A program made the translations under genes and the position numbers. 64,000 nt of DNA from the NCBI GenBank assembly GCA_028284345.1, contig JANQRY010000006.1, positions 310,001 to 374,000 on the forward strand, given 5' to 3'. Of the stretch, positions 46,126-55,701 are shown piece after piece. This DNA is from Hyphococcus sp. (GTDB lineage Bacteria > Pseudomonadota > Alphaproteobacteria > Caulobacterales > Parvularculaceae). The first letter of the stretch is position 1. Every line of letters starts with the position of its first letter. Below the pieces are notes generated by a model that made no database searches, was not told the origin of the DNA, and saw only the letters and a list, made by a program, of their open reading frames with translations.

Positions 46126-47808
46126 TCAGGCGAGACCCGGCAGGTTGAGGCCGTGTTCGCGGGCGCAGTCGATGGCGATATCGTACCCCGCATCCGCATG
46201 GCGCATGACGCCGCTTGCCGGATCGTTCCATAAGACCCGTTCCAGCCGGCGCGCCGCGTCGTCGGTGCCGTCCGCGACAATGACCATGCCGGCATGTTGT
46301 GAAAAGCCCATGCCGACGCCGCCGCCATGATGCAGCGAGACCCAGGTGGCGCCCGACGCCGTGTTCAACAAGGCGTTCAATAGCGGCCAGTCGGAGACGG
46401 CGTCCGATCCGTCCTTCATGGCTTCGGTTTCGCGGTTGGGGGAGGCGACGGAGCCACTGTCGAGATGATCCCGGCCGATGACGACGGGCGCGGAAAGTTC
46501 GCCTTTCGCCACCATGTCGTTGAAGGCGAGGCCGAGCCTGTGCCGTTGCCCGAGGCCGACCCAGCAAATGCGCGCGGGCAGTCCCTGAAACGCAATCCGC
46601 TCCCGCGCCATGTCGAGCCAACCCGCGAGATGCGGGTCATCGGGGATCAGTTCCTTCACCTTGGCGTCCGTCTTGTAGATGTCTTCCGGGTCCCCGGAGA
46701 GCGCCGCCCAGCGGAACGGGCCGACGCCGCGGCAGAATAGCGGGCGCACATAAGCCGGCACGAATCCCGGAAAGTCGAAGGCTTTTTCGAGCCCTTCCTC
46801 TTTCGCGACTTGGCGAATGTTGTTGCCGTAGTCGAGGGTCGGGACGCCGGCGTTCCAGAAATCGAGCATCGCTTGCACATGCACTTTTATTGACGCTCGC
46901 GCGGCGCGTTCAACCTCTTTCGGCGCTGTCTCGCGTTTCTCTTTCCATTCGGCGACGGTCCAGCCCTGCGGCAGATAGCCGTTGACGACGTCATGGGCGG
47001 AAGTCTGGTCGGTGACGATATCGGGCCGGGCCGCCGGGTCGTCTTTCGCACGGTTTGCAAGCTCCGGAAAGACGTCGGCGGCGTTGCCGAGGAGGGCGAC
47101 GGACTTCGCCTCGCCCGCTTTCGTCCAGCGCGCGATCATTGCCAGCGCGTCGTCGAGGTTCGTTGCTTTCTCGTCCACATATTTCGTCCGCAGGCGGAAA
47201 TCGATGGAGTCTTCGTTGCATTCGACGGCGAGACAACTGGCGCCGGCCAGCGCGGCGGCGAGGGGCTGGGCCCCGCCCATGCCGCCGAGGCCCGCAGTCA
47301 GGATCCATTTGCCCGCAAGGTCGCCATTGTAGTGCTGGCGGCCCGCCTCCTTGAAGGTTTCATACGTACCCTGAACGATCCCCTGGCTGCCGATATAGAT
47401 CCACGATCCGGCGGTCATCTGGCCGTACATCATCAATCCCTTACGGTCGAGGTCGTTGAAGCAGTCCCAATTGGCCCAGTGCGGCACGATGTTGGAATTG
47501 GCGATGAGTACGCGCGGCGCGTCTTTATGGGTTTTGAAAACGCCGACCGGCTTGCCGGACTGAACGCATAAGGTTTCGTCTTCATTGAGGTCTTTCAGGG
47601 CGGCGACGATCCTGTCAAAATCCTTCCAGGTGCGCGCGGCTCGGCCGATGCCGCCATAGACGACAAGCTCGTGCGGGTTTTCCGCGACATCCGGATCGAG
47701 ATTGTTCATCAGCATCCGCATGGGCGCCTCGGTCGTCCAATGCTTCGCCGTGATGTCGGGTCCGCGCGGGCTGCGGACCGTTCGAGCGTTATGGCGCGGG
47801 TTGGTCAT
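46126..47808 (-). CDS. hutU: Urocanate hydratase
   Basis: The 560-residue enzyme converts urocanate to imidazolonepropionate using tightly bound NAD+. Characteristic stretches include [61 protein letters not shown] and [14 protein letters not shown]. The frame stays open upstream into the repeat region, so the ATG at 47808 ([11 protein letters not shown]) was chosen by homology and normal length. It lies downstream of hutH and directly before the alpha/beta hydrolase. Confidence 0.96.
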   Translation of the reverse strand: MTNPRHNARTVRSPRGPDITAKHWTTEAPMRMLMNNLDPDVAENPHELVVYGGIGRAARTWKDFDRIVAALKDLNEDETLCVQSGKPVGVFKTHKDAPRVLIANSNIVPHWANWDCFNDLDRKGLMMYGQMTAGSWIYIGSQGIVQGTYETFKEAGRQHYNGDLAGKWILTAGLGGMGGAQPLAAALAGASCLAVECNEDSIDFRLRTKYVDEKATNLDDALAMIARWTKAGEAKSVALLGNAADVFPELANRAKDDPAARPDIVTDQTSAHDVVNGYLPQGWTVAEWKEKRETAPKEVERAARASIKVHVQAMLDFWNAGVPTLDYGNNIRQVAKEEGLEKAFDFPGFVPAYVRPLFCRGVGPFRWAALSGDPEDIYKTDAKVKELIPDDPHLAGWLDMARERIAFQGLPARICWVGLGQRHRLGLAFNDMVAKGELSAPVVIGRDHLDSGSVASPNRETEAMKDGSDAVSDWPLLNALLNTASGATWVSLHHGGGVGMGFSQHAGMVIVADGTDDAARRLERVLWNDPASGVMRHADAGYDIAIDCAREHGLNLPGLA

Positions 47809-47827
47809 GAGCGCTCCTTTTCGCCTT

Positions 47828-48001
47828 CCTCCCCTTGAAAAGGGGAGGCTTGAGCCGCGCTCGCCCGAAGGGCGAGCCCCGGCGAAAGGAGGGGATCGAA
47901 AACCATGCTCGCGCTGATCGATCCCCACCCGGAATGCATGCGCGTTGATACGGCGCTATGCGTTGACAGCCGCATTCCGACCTCCCCTTTGCAAGGGGAG
48001 G
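47828..48001. repeat. Palindromic intergenic repeat cluster between hutH and hutU
   Basis: Two copies of the same dyad, CCTCCCCTT-(3 bases)-AAGGGGAGG, lie at 47828-47848 and 47981-48001. Between them is CTCGCCC-GAA-GGGCGAG at about 47860-47876. The block interrupts the hut operon, and its right copy runs into the hutH reading frame. This dyad type is common as a mobile palindromic repeat in alphaproteobacteria (recollection), and could also act as an RNA processing or stability element. Confidence 0.75.
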
Positions 48002-49509
48002 CGGATATTCTCGCTGCAAGCAATTTGTTCTTTTGATATAATTAGAGCGGCCGCCGCCAGGTCATCCGCCATAAAACGATCATCGCCGAGCGCCGGAATT
48101 TTTTTGCGTATTTCTGCGATCACTTTTTGCAACGCCGGGCTTGTTTTCAACGGCGCGCGCATTTCGATCCCTTGCGCCGCGGTTAAGAGTTCAACGCCGA
48201 TAATCCTGAACAGGTTTTCGTTCATGACCCCGAGCCGCCTTGCGCCGTGGCACGCCATGGAGACGTGGTCTTCCTGATTGCAGGAGGTCGGCGTTGAATC
48301 CGTCGAACAGGGATTGGCGCGCTGCTTGTTTTCGCTCATGAGCGCCGCGGACGTTACTTCGGCGATCATGAACCCGGAATTGAGCCCCGGTTCGGGGGTT
48401 AAGAACGCCGGCAGCCCGTATGACAGTGTCGGGTCGACCATGAGCGCGATGCGCCGCTGGGCGATGGAGCCGATTTCGGCAATCGCCAGCGCCATCTGGT
48501 CGGCGGCGAAGGCGACGGGTTCGGCGTGGAAATTGCCGCCGGAGACGATCATGTCATCGAAGACGAGCGGATTGTCGGTGGCGGCGTTGGCTTCGGTCTC
48601 AAGGGTCTTCGCGGCCTGTCGCAACAGGTCGACGCACGCGCCCATGACCTGCGGCTGGCAGCGGATGCAATAGGGATCCTGCACGCGATCGTCGTCGACC
48701 CGATGGCTTTCGCGAATTTCCGAGCCGTCAAGAATGTCGCGCAGGAAGGCGGCGGCGTCGATCTGTCCCTGATGACCGCGGACGTCGTGGATCTCCGCGC
48801 GAAACGGCGCGGCCGACGCCATGGCGGCGTCCGTCGACATAGCGCCCGTCACAAGCGCCGCATTCATGGCGCGCCAGGCGTCGAACAATCCTTTGAGGGC
48901 GAGGGCGGTCGAAACCTGTGTGCCGTTGATGAGGCCGAGGCCTTCTTTTGCGGCGAAGACAATCGGTTTTAACCCCGCGGCGGCGAGGGCGTTTTTCGCC
49001 GGCATTCGGTCGCCGCGATAAAGCGCTTCGCCTTCCTCCATCATGACGGCGGCCATATGGGCGAGGGGGGCGAGGTCGCCCGAAGCGCCGACGGAGCCTT
49101 GCGCGGGAATGACGGGGAGGACGTCTAGGGCGAGCATCCGTTCAAGCTGTTCGATGACGACGTAGCGCACGCCGGAAACGCCGCGCCCGAGCGAGATCAG
49201 CTTGAGCGCCATGACGAGGCGCGTCACCGCCGGATCGAGCGGGTCGCCAACGCCGGCGCAATGGGAGAGAACAAGATTACGCTGCAGCGTTTCAACATCG
49301 GCGGGCGCAATGCGCCGGTTTGCGAGTTTTCCAAAGCCGGTGTTGACGCCGTAGACCGGATCCGAACCCGCCGCGGCGGCGGCGAGACGTTCCGCAGACG
49401 CATCAATACCAGCGCGAGCGGCAGGATCGAGCGTCGCCGGCGCCCCGTCTCGATAGATGGTTTCCAGCTGCGCCAACGTTGTGGCGCCGGGGGTGAGCGC
49501 TATGGACAC
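47956..49509 (-). CDS. hutH: Histidine ammonia-lyase
   Basis: At 517 residues this is a full histidine ammonia-lyase, removing ammonia from histidine to give urocanate. The MIO cofactor forms from A142-S143-G144 in [25 protein letters not shown] and the QDxYSxRC-equivalent [12 protein letters not shown] are present. The last 15 residues, including LPLQRGG, are encoded by an intergenic palindromic repeat, so the native C-terminus was probably replaced or extended. It starts with GTG and overlaps hutI by 10 bases. Confidence 0.95.
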   Translation of the reverse strand: MSIALTPGATTLAQLETIYRDGAPATLDPAARAGIDASAERLAAAAAGSDPVYGVNTGFGKLANRRIAPADVETLQRNLVLSHCAGVGDPLDPAVTRLVMALKLISLGRGVSGVRYVVIEQLERMLALDVLPVIPAQGSVGASGDLAPLAHMAAVMMEEGEALYRGDRMPAKNALAAAGLKPIVFAAKEGLGLINGTQVSTALALKGLFDAWRAMNAALVTGAMSTDAAMASAAPFRAEIHDVRGHQGQIDAAAFLRDILDGSEIRESHRVDDDRVQDPYCIRCQPQVMGACVDLLRQAAKTLETEANAATDNPLVFDDMIVSGGNFHAEPVAFAADQMALAIAEIGSIAQRRIALMVDPTLSYGLPAFLTPEPGLNSGFMIAEVTSAALMSENKQRANPCSTDSTPTSCNQEDHVSMACHGARRLGVMNENLFRIIGVELLTAAQGIEMRAPLKTSPALQKVIAEIRKKIPALGDDRFMADDLAAAALIISKEQIACSENIRLPLQRGGRNAAVNA

Positions 49510-50714
49510 AAGGCGCCTCCGAACAGGCGGGCGAGCAGCGGGTTCTGACCGACCGACGCGACAAGCTCGGCAGGGCGCCGGGCGTCCCAGATGGCGAGGT
49601 CCGCGCGCTTGCCGACGTCAATCACGCCGCAATCGTCAAGACCGAGCGCCTTGGCGGCGTTGCGCGTAACGCCGGCGAGAGCTTCTTCCGCCGTGAGGTC
49701 GAAAAACGTGCACGCCATGTTCATAGCGAGTAAAACGGATGTCGTAGGCGACGTGCCCGGATTGCAGTCGGTTGCGACCGCCATGTTAACGCCGGCCTTG
49801 CGCATTGCCGCTACGGGCGGCTTTTGTGTTTCGCGCAGGTAGTAATACGCGCCCGGCAGCAGCACGGCGACGGTCCCCGCCTCCGCCAGCGCCGCCGCAT
49901 CTTTTGCGGCGAGGTATTCGAGATGGTCGGCGGAGAGGGCGCCGTAGTTGGCTGCGAGGCGCGCGCCGCCCTGATCGGAAAGCTGTTCGGCGTGGAGTTT
50001 TACCGGCAGGTCAAGCGCGGCGGCTTTTTCAAACACGCGCTCAATCTGATCGGGGCTGAACCCGATGGTTTCACAAAACCCGTCGACGGCATCGACGAGG
50101 CCTTCGTCATGGGCCGCGGGCAGCATCTCATTGCAGACAAAATCGATATAGGCGTCGCGGTCGTCGAAGGCCGGGGGCAGGGCGTGGGCGCCGAGAAAGG
50201 TTGTCCGCACCCTGATATTATCTTCATCTTCCAGCGCCCGGGCTACGCGCAGGATTTTCAGCTCTGGCTCGATATCGAGGCCGTAGCCGGACTTGATTTC
50301 GATGGTCGTGACGCCTTCGGCGAGAAAATCCTGCAATCGCGTCATCGCTGCGTCAAAGAGCGCCTCTTCACTCGCTTCCCGCGTCGCTGCGACCGTCGCC
50401 ATAATGCCACCGCCGGCTGCGGCGATGTCTTCATAGGACGTACCGAGAAGCCGTACTTCAAACTCCCCGCTGCGCTCGCCGGCCCAGACGAGATGCGTGT
50501 GGCAGTCGATCAGTCCGGGCGTGATGAGATCGCCGCCGACGTCATGGACGTTTCGCGCAACATCGCCGATATCGGCGCCGAGATCGCGCATCGGTCCGAC
50601 AAAGGCGATCGCGCCGCCTTTGACGCCGACGGCACCGTCCGAGATAAGGCCGTAAGGCGCGCCGCCAGCCCGCATGGTCGCGATTTCAGCATTGATGAAG
50701 AGCGCGTCCCACAT
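49500..50714 (-). CDS. hutI: Imidazolonepropionase
   Basis: The 404-residue amidohydrolase opens imidazolonepropionate to N-formimino-glutamate. The metal site includes [10 protein letters not shown]; further family motifs are [26 protein letters not shown] and [12 protein letters not shown]. The ATG at 50714 gives the normal start; an upstream frame extends to 50753. It is the first gene of the minus-strand hut operon (hutI-hutH-hutU-hydrolase) and is divergent from hutG. Confidence 0.96.
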   Translation of the reverse strand: MWDALFINAEIATMRAGGAPYGLISDGAVGVKGGAIAFVGPMRDLGADIGDVARNVHDVGGDLITPGLIDCHTHLVWAGERSGEFEVRLLGTSYEDIAAAGGGIMATVAATREASEEALFDAAMTRLQDFLAEGVTTIEIKSGYGLDIEPELKILRVARALEDEDNIRVRTTFLGAHALPPAFDDRDAYIDFVCNEMLPAAHDEGLVDAVDGFCETIGFSPDQIERVFEKAAALDLPVKLHAEQLSDQGGARLAANYGALSADHLEYLAAKDAAALAEAGTVAVLLPGAYYYLRETQKPPVAAMRKAGVNMAVATDCNPGTSPTTSVLLAMNMACTFFDLTAEEALAGVTRNAAKALGLDDCGVIDVGKRADLAIWDARRPAELVASVGQNPLLARLFGGALCP

Positions 50715-50742
50715 GAACGTCCTATAGCCGGGTTTTCCGGCT

Positions 50743-50754
50743 CTTGTGAACAAG
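50743..50754. promoter_or_regulatory. CTTGT-GA-ACAAG palindrome between hutI and hutG
   Basis: The perfect palindrome CTTGTGAACAAG sits in the 64-base divergent hutI/hutG gap, next to AGCCGG-GTTTT-CCGGCT (50726-50742). The half sites CTTGT/ACAAG match those recalled for HutC operators in Pseudomonas, where the spacer is four bases rather than two. No hutC gene is in the window, so the assignment is tentative. Confidence 0.35.
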
Positions 50755-50778
50755 GCCGCACAGCGCGAAGATCACAGC

Positions 50779-51666
50779 ATGAAAGAGTGGAAGTCGATGG
50801 CCGGCCTGTTGCGCCGCGGCGCCGTGGCCTGTCCCGTTTCTCTTGTCGGCGCGCCGGTGAAACTCGGATCGGTGACCCCCGGCGCCTGCGACCGGGCGCC
50901 AAACGTCGTGCGCGCCGCCATGAAGCGCATGGGAACCTATGACGTTGAAACCGGTCAGGAGATTGATGTCCCCATTCGGGACGCCAGCGACCTCGATGTC
51001 GCCGCGCTTTCGCCGGCCGCGGCGTTTGAACCGGTGCGCGAGGCCGTGCGCGCGATGGCGGAAACGAGCGACCTCGCCATTGTGCTCGGCGGCAACAATG
51101 CGATCACGCGTCCCGGCGTTCACGGGCTCGGCGATCTCAGCGCGGTTGGGCTGATCACCCTCGACGCGCATTTTGATATGCGCGACACGAGCGAGGGATT
51201 AACCAACGGCAATCCGGTGCAGGCCCTCCTTGATGATGGGATGCCCGGCGCCAACATCGCGCAAATCGGCCTCGCGCCTTTCGCCAACGCGCAATACATG
51301 CACGACGCCGCGCGCGCGGCGGGAAACGCGATTTATACAATGGCGGATGTGCGCCGGCGCGGGATTGCGGATATCCTTAACAAAGAGCTGGACGCGTTAA
51401 CCGCGCGCTGCGACCGGATCTATGTGGATTTTGATATCGACGTGATCGAACGGGGCCTTGCGCCCGGCGCGCCGGGAGCCCGGCCCGGCGGCTTAACGAC
51501 GCTTGAGTTTTTCACCGCGGCGCGGATCGCCGGCGCCCACCCGAAAGTCGCCGCCGTCGATCTTGCGGAATTCGATCCGTCGCTCGATGTTTCCGACGTT
51601 ACGGCCCTCGTCGCCGCCCGCTGGGTCGCGGACCTGCTCGCAGGTTTTACCGCCCGGAAGCGTTAA
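50779..51666 (+). CDS. hutG: Formimidoylglutamase-like arginase-family protein
   Basis: A 295-residue ureohydrolase-fold protein that in this context should hydrolyse N-formiminoglutamate. The metal-binding DAHFD (129-133) and DFDID (217-221) are present. The first motif, normally GGDHS, reads GGNNA (104-108), so the His and Asp of that motif are Asn. The PG-containing segment [10 protein letters not shown] and DLAEFDP at the end are typical. The ATG at 50779 was preferred to a GTG at 50746. It is divergent from hutI. Confidence 0.85.
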   Translation: MKEWKSMAGLLRRGAVACPVSLVGAPVKLGSVTPGACDRAPNVVRAAMKRMGTYDVETGQEIDVPIRDASDLDVAALSPAAAFEPVREAVRAMAETSDLAIVLGGNNAITRPGVHGLGDLSAVGLITLDAHFDMRDTSEGLTNGNPVQALLDDGMPGANIAQIGLAPFANAQYMHDAARAAGNAIYTMADVRRRGIADILNKELDALTARCDRIYVDFDIDVIERGLAPGAPGARPGGLTTLEFFTAARIAGAHPKVAAVDLAEFDPSLDVSDVTALVAARWVADLLAGFTARKR

Positions 51667-51685
51667 CGAACGCCCCGGCGCGGGA

Positions 51686-51716
51686 ATTGCTATGTCCGGG
51701 TCGGGTTTATAGCAAT
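51686..51716 (+). repeat. Hairpin after hutG
   Basis: ATTGCTAT at 51686-51693 and ATAGCAAT at 51709-51716 form an 8-base stem with a 15-base GC-rich loop, 20 bases after the hutG stop and 29 bases before the next start. It lacks a T tract, so termination is uncertain. Confidence 0.4.
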
Positions 51717-51745
51717 ATTGGCCGTCAAAGCGGCCGGGTCAGGCG

Positions 51746-52717
51746 ATGATGAAACGTTCGATGACGGAAAAAGTGCTTGTTTCAATGCTCGCAGGAAGCG
51801 TCTCGCTGATCGCGACCGCGTCCGCGGCGACATTTGAAACCAACAAAATCTCATTTCAGGACATTACCGGGACCGTCGAGATCAAAACGACGACCGGGGA
51901 TGAAATCGACGTCGAGATCCAGCAAGGCGCGAAATTTACCAATATCGAGGTTGTCGAGGAGGACGGCGTTGTTCGCGTCACCGGCGTGCGCTGGGTCGAC
52001 GATGAAGACCGCAATTGCTGCGACAACCGCATCACGCGCACGGTGGAGCCGCGCAAGGGAAGAACGGTCACGACCGGCGAACCGGTCGATGAGGCGTTCT
52101 TTGCTGAATACCCGACCATCACTGTCTCGATGCCGGTCGAGGGTGATGTCGACTTCATTGATGCACGGATGAAACTGACCATGGAGCGTCTTGACGGGCG
52201 GCTCGGTCTCGACGCCTGCTACGTCTATGGCGAAACCGCCGACGTAGAAGAGGCCGCCGTCGGTATTATTCACGGCAGCCGGCTCGTCATGGGCGATGTG
52301 GCGTCCGGGCTTGAGATCGATATCTCCGGCGATGCGGATTTCCTCGCCGGCGACGTCGCCATGGTTGATGTAGATATCGCCGGTCCCGGCGACGTTATCC
52401 TTGGCGATATTGACGGCATGCTTGACGTGTCGATCGCCGGCTCCGGCATTGTTCGCGCCACGCGCGTCGACGGTCCGATGACCGTGCGCATCGCCGGTTC
52501 CGGCGGCGCCGCGGTCAAAAGCGGGCGCGCCGACAAGCTCAAGGCGACCATCGACGGTTCGGGCGGCGTCTATTTCGGCGGGCTCGTCGCGCAGCCGGAG
52601 CTTCGTCTTTACGGCTCATCGGAAGTGCGCATGCGCTCCGTCAGCGGCCGCATCATTCATCACGGCGGCGGCGACGTCTATGTCGGCGACGAGGTATTTT
52701 CCCAGGACGACGAATAG
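51746..52717 (+). CDS. Exported GIN-domain (DUF2807-like) protein
   Basis: The 323-residue protein has a signal peptide (VLVSMLAGSVSLIATASA) and should be periplasmic or outer-membrane-facing. The mature part contains repeated short beta-strands with Gly-Ser-Gly turns (IAGPGDVILGDIDG, IAGSGIVRATRVDG, IAGSGGAAVKSG, IDGSGGVYFGG), which is the pattern of the putative autotransporter-adhesin head GIN domain, a right-handed beta-helix. Function is not established for most members. It stands alone between hutG and convergent gltA. Confidence 0.83.
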   Translation: MMKRSMTEKVLVSMLAGSVSLIATASAATFETNKISFQDITGTVEIKTTTGDEIDVEIQQGAKFTNIEVVEEDGVVRVTGVRWVDDEDRNCCDNRITRTVEPRKGRTVTTGEPVDEAFFAEYPTITVSMPVEGDVDFIDARMKLTMERLDGRLGLDACYVYGETADVEEAAVGIIHGSRLVMGDVASGLEIDISGDADFLAGDVAMVDVDIAGPGDVILGDIDGMLDVSIAGSGIVRATRVDGPMTVRIAGSGGAAVKSGRADKLKATIDGSGGVYFGGLVAQPELRLYGSSEVRMRSVSGRIIHHGGGDVYVGDEVFSQDDE

Positions 52718-52721
52718 TCAC

Positions 52722-52754
52722 CGCGCGCCCGGATTTTAAGTTCCGGGCCGCGCG
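52722..52754. terminator. Bidirectional terminator between the GIN gene and gltA
   Basis: CGCGCGCCCGGA at 52722-52733 pairs with TCCGGGCCGCGCG at 52742-52754 (one bulged C) around TTTTAAGT. It lies between two convergent genes, so it can stop transcription from both directions. Confidence 0.6.
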
Positions 52755-52776
52755 TCCCTTCGTTTCGGATCTTGAT

Positions 52777-54090
52777 CTATGCGCCGTTGCGTTTGTGCAG
52801 CGGCAGGTAATCGCGCTGGGGCGCGCCGGTGTAGATCTGCCGCGGGCGGCCGATCTTCTGGTTCGGATCCTCGATCATTTCCCGCCATTGCGCGATCCAG
52901 CCGACCGTGCGGGCAAGCGCGAACAACACCGTGAACATATCGGTCGGGAAACCGAGGGCGCGCAGCGTGATGCCGGAATAGAAATCGATATTCGGGTAGA
53001 GCTTTTTCTCAACGAAATAATTGTCTTCGAGCGCAATCCGCTCCAGTTCCATTGCCACCTGTAAGAGCGGTTCCTCGCGAACGCCGAGAGCGTCCAGGAC
53101 GTCGTGACACGCCTTGCGCATGACGGTCGCGCGCGGGTCGTAGTTCTTGTAGACGCGGTGGCCGAAACCCATCAGCCGGAACGGATCGGATTTATCTTTT
53201 GCCCGTTCGATATATTCCGGAATACGGTCGGTGGAGCCGATCTCCTCAAGCATGTTAAGCGCGGCCTCGTTGGCGCCGCCATGGGCCGGACCCCACAGGG
53301 ATGCGATGCCGGCGGCAATGCAGGCGAAGGGGTTCGCGCCCGACGACCCGGCGAGCCGCACGGTCGAGGTCGACGCGTTTTGCTCGTGGTCCATATGTAG
53401 GATGAAGATCTTGTCCAGCGCGTCGCACAACACCGGATTGATTTCATATTCTTCGGCCGGAACGGCGAAACACATGCGCATGAAGTTCGACGTGTAGTCG
53501 AGATCATTGCGCGGGAAGACGAAGGACTGACCGATAGAATATTTATACGCCATGGCCGCGATGGTCGGCATTTTCGCAATCATGCGATGAATGGCGATCC
53601 GCCGCTGCACGGGGTCGTTGATGTCCGTTGAGTCGTGATAGAACGCCGACAGGGCGCCGACGACGCCGACCATGATGGCCATGGGGTGCGCGTCGCGGCG
53701 AAAGCCGCTGTAAAAATTCTTGAGCTGTTCGTGCACCATGGTGTGGCGCGTAATCGACGTGTCAAACCGTTCGCGCTCGGCGTGATCGGGCAGTTCGGCG
53801 TTCAACAGCAGATAGGCGACTTCGAGAAAGTCGGAATTCTCGGCAAGCTGATCAATGGGATAGCCGCGATAGAGCAACACGCCGGCGTCGCCGTCAATAT
53901 AGGTGATCTTGGACTCGCAGCTCGCCGTGGACGTAAATCCCGGATCGAACGTGAAGGCGTTGGTCTGCGCGTAGAGTTTGCGGATGTCGATCACATCCGG
54001 ACCCTCCGACGCTTTGAAGACCGGCACCTCGGTCGTTTCACCATTATAGGTGATGCTGGCGGTTGAGATCTGGTTGAGATCGCTTTTCAT
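52777..54090 (-). CDS. gltA: Citrate synthase
   Basis: The 437-residue hexameric type II citrate synthase starts the TCA cycle by condensing oxaloacetate and acetyl-CoA. Diagnostic parts are [39 protein letters not shown] with an active-site histidine, [12 protein letters not shown], and [15 protein letters not shown]. The catalytic Asp lies in the NVDFYSG-like PNIDFYSG. It follows gltX on the minus strand with 85 bases between them, the conserved alphaproteobacterial gltX-gltA pair. Confidence 0.97.
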   Translation of the reverse strand: MKSDLNQISTASITYNGETTEVPVFKASEGPDVIDIRKLYAQTNAFTFDPGFTSTASCESKITYIDGDAGVLLYRGYPIDQLAENSDFLEVAYLLLNAELPDHAERERFDTSITRHTMVHEQLKNFYSGFRRDAHPMAIMVGVVGALSAFYHDSTDINDPVQRRIAIHRMIAKMPTIAAMAYKYSIGQSFVFPRNDLDYTSNFMRMCFAVPAEEYEINPVLCDALDKIFILHMDHEQNASTSTVRLAGSSGANPFACIAAGIASLWGPAHGGANEAALNMLEEIGSTDRIPEYIERAKDKSDPFRLMGFGHRVYKNYDPRATVMRKACHDVLDALGVREEPLLQVAMELERIALEDNYFVEKKLYPNIDFYSGITLRALGFPTDMFTVLFALARTVGWIAQWREMIEDPNQKIGRPRQIYTGAPQRDYLPLHKRNGA

Positions 54091-54175
54091 TCATCGAGCC
54101 TTTATTGCTGCATTGCCGCAAAAATGTTGCAGCGCCACATAATACTGGTTCCGGCGACATACGCCAGAGGCGATA

Positions 54176-55612
54176 TCAAGGGATGATGTCGCGGATTCGT
54201 GCGCGCGCCTCGTCTGGGCCGAGGCTGTATAGCACCTCGCCGAGGCCCGGCGAAGGCTTGCCGGCGGTCAGCGCGGCCCGTAGCGGCGGTCCCACGGCCC
54301 CAAATCCCACGTTTTTTTCCTCAGCAAGCGCTTTCAGGGCCGCATCGAGCGATTCCGGCGTTTGCCAGCGCGTCTCGTCCTGGAGCGCCGAATCGATGGC
54401 GGCGAGCATGTCCAGGGCGCCGTCCTTGGCCAGCGGTTTGGCCGCCTTGCCCTCGATGGCGAGGGGGCGCGCCAAAAACAGAAAAGCGGCGGCGGCGGGT
54501 GCGTCGGCCAGCGTCGCGCAGCGCGATTTCAGGAATGGCGCGGCGCGTTTGAGGCGATCTTTATTTTCCGCATCAAGATCAACTCCGGCGTCCCTGATGA
54601 ACGCCGCCGCCTTGTCGCAGAAAGCCTCGTCGGAAAGCTGCGCCATGTAATGCGCATTGATGGATTTCAGTTTTTCGAGATCGAGGCGCGCCGGCGCCTT
54701 CTTGATGCTGTCGAGATCAAACCACTCCAATGCTTTTTGCCGGGGAATGATTTCGTCGTCCCCATGGCTCCAGCCAAGACGAATGAGGTAGTTGGCGAGA
54801 CCTTCCGGCAGGAAGCCCATCTCCCGATAGGCCTCGACGCCAAGGGCGCCGTGCCGTTTCGACAGTTTCGCGCCGTCGGACCCGTGAATAAGCGGGACAT
54901 GGGCGAATTGCGGCGCTGGCCATCCGAGGGCGTCGTAAATCTGTTTCTGTCGCGCGGCGTTGTTGAGATGATCGTCGCCGCGAATGACATGGGTGACACC
55001 CATGTCATGGTCGTCGACGACAACCGCCAGGTTATAGGTGGGATTGCCGTCGCTGCGCAGAATGATCAAGTCATCGAGCGCGGCGTTGGGGAAACGCACG
55101 GCGCCCTGAACGGCGTCGTCGATGACGGTCTCGCCATCCTGCGGCGCCCGAAAGCGGATCGCGAAGGGCTCGCCCGACGGTGCGTCGGACGGGTCGCGAT
55201 CGCGCCACGGACTTTCAAAGCGCACGCCCTTTGTCTTTGCGGCCTCGCGCGCGGCGTTGAGATCTTCGCCGGCAAGCCAGCATTTGTAGGCTTTGCCGTC
55301 GCTGAGAAGCTGGTTGGCGATTTCCACATGGCGGTCGCGGCGGGCGTATTGCGAAACGGGCTCGCCGTCCCAGTCGAGGCCGAGCCAGGCAAGCCCGTCG
55401 ATGATCGCGGCGACGGCGTCCTCGCTGTGGCGCGCGCGATCGGTGTCTTCGATTCGCAAATGAAACTGGCCGCCGCGCCCGCGGGCGTAAAGCCAGTTAA
55501 AAAGCGCCGTGCGCGCGCCGCCGATATGGAGAAAACCGGTGGGCGAGGGGGCAAAGCGCGTCACCGCCTCGCCGGTGTTGTTTTTGCGCGCGTCTTTTTC
55601 GTCTGTGGGCAT
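54176..55612 (-). CDS. gltX: Glutamyl-tRNA synthetase
   Basis: A 478-residue class I aminoacyl-tRNA synthetase charging tRNA-Glu. The HIGH motif is in FAPSPTGFLHIGGARTALFNWL, followed by LRIEDTDRARHSEDA, and the KMSKS motif is KLSKRHG near residue 245. The C-terminal anticodon-binding helices are complete. It is preceded by the divergent comEC after 89 bases and followed by gltA, matching common alphaproteobacterial synteny. A second, glutaminyl-preferring copy could exist elsewhere. Confidence 0.96.
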   Translation of the reverse strand: MPTDEKDARKNNTGEAVTRFAPSPTGFLHIGGARTALFNWLYARGRGGQFHLRIEDTDRARHSEDAVAAIIDGLAWLGLDWDGEPVSQYARRDRHVEIANQLLSDGKAYKCWLAGEDLNAAREAAKTKGVRFESPWRDRDPSDAPSGEPFAIRFRAPQDGETVIDDAVQGAVRFPNAALDDLIILRSDGNPTYNLAVVVDDHDMGVTHVIRGDDHLNNAARQKQIYDALGWPAPQFAHVPLIHGSDGAKLSKRHGALGVEAYREMGFLPEGLANYLIRLGWSHGDDEIIPRQKALEWFDLDSIKKAPARLDLEKLKSINAHYMAQLSDEAFCDKAAAFIRDAGVDLDAENKDRLKRAAPFLKSRCATLADAPAAAAFLFLARPLAIEGKAAKPLAKDGALDMLAAIDSALQDETRWQTPESLDAALKALAEEKNVGFGAVGPPLRAALTAGKPSPGLGEVLYSLGPDEARARIRDIIP

Positions 55613-55701
55613 CTTTTTTAGACCCGGCCTCTGATTCGTGCGACAGTAGGGGAAGTTGCGTCGTCCGTTAGCACAGATTTTTCGATGGCGCCTATCCGCC
55701 C

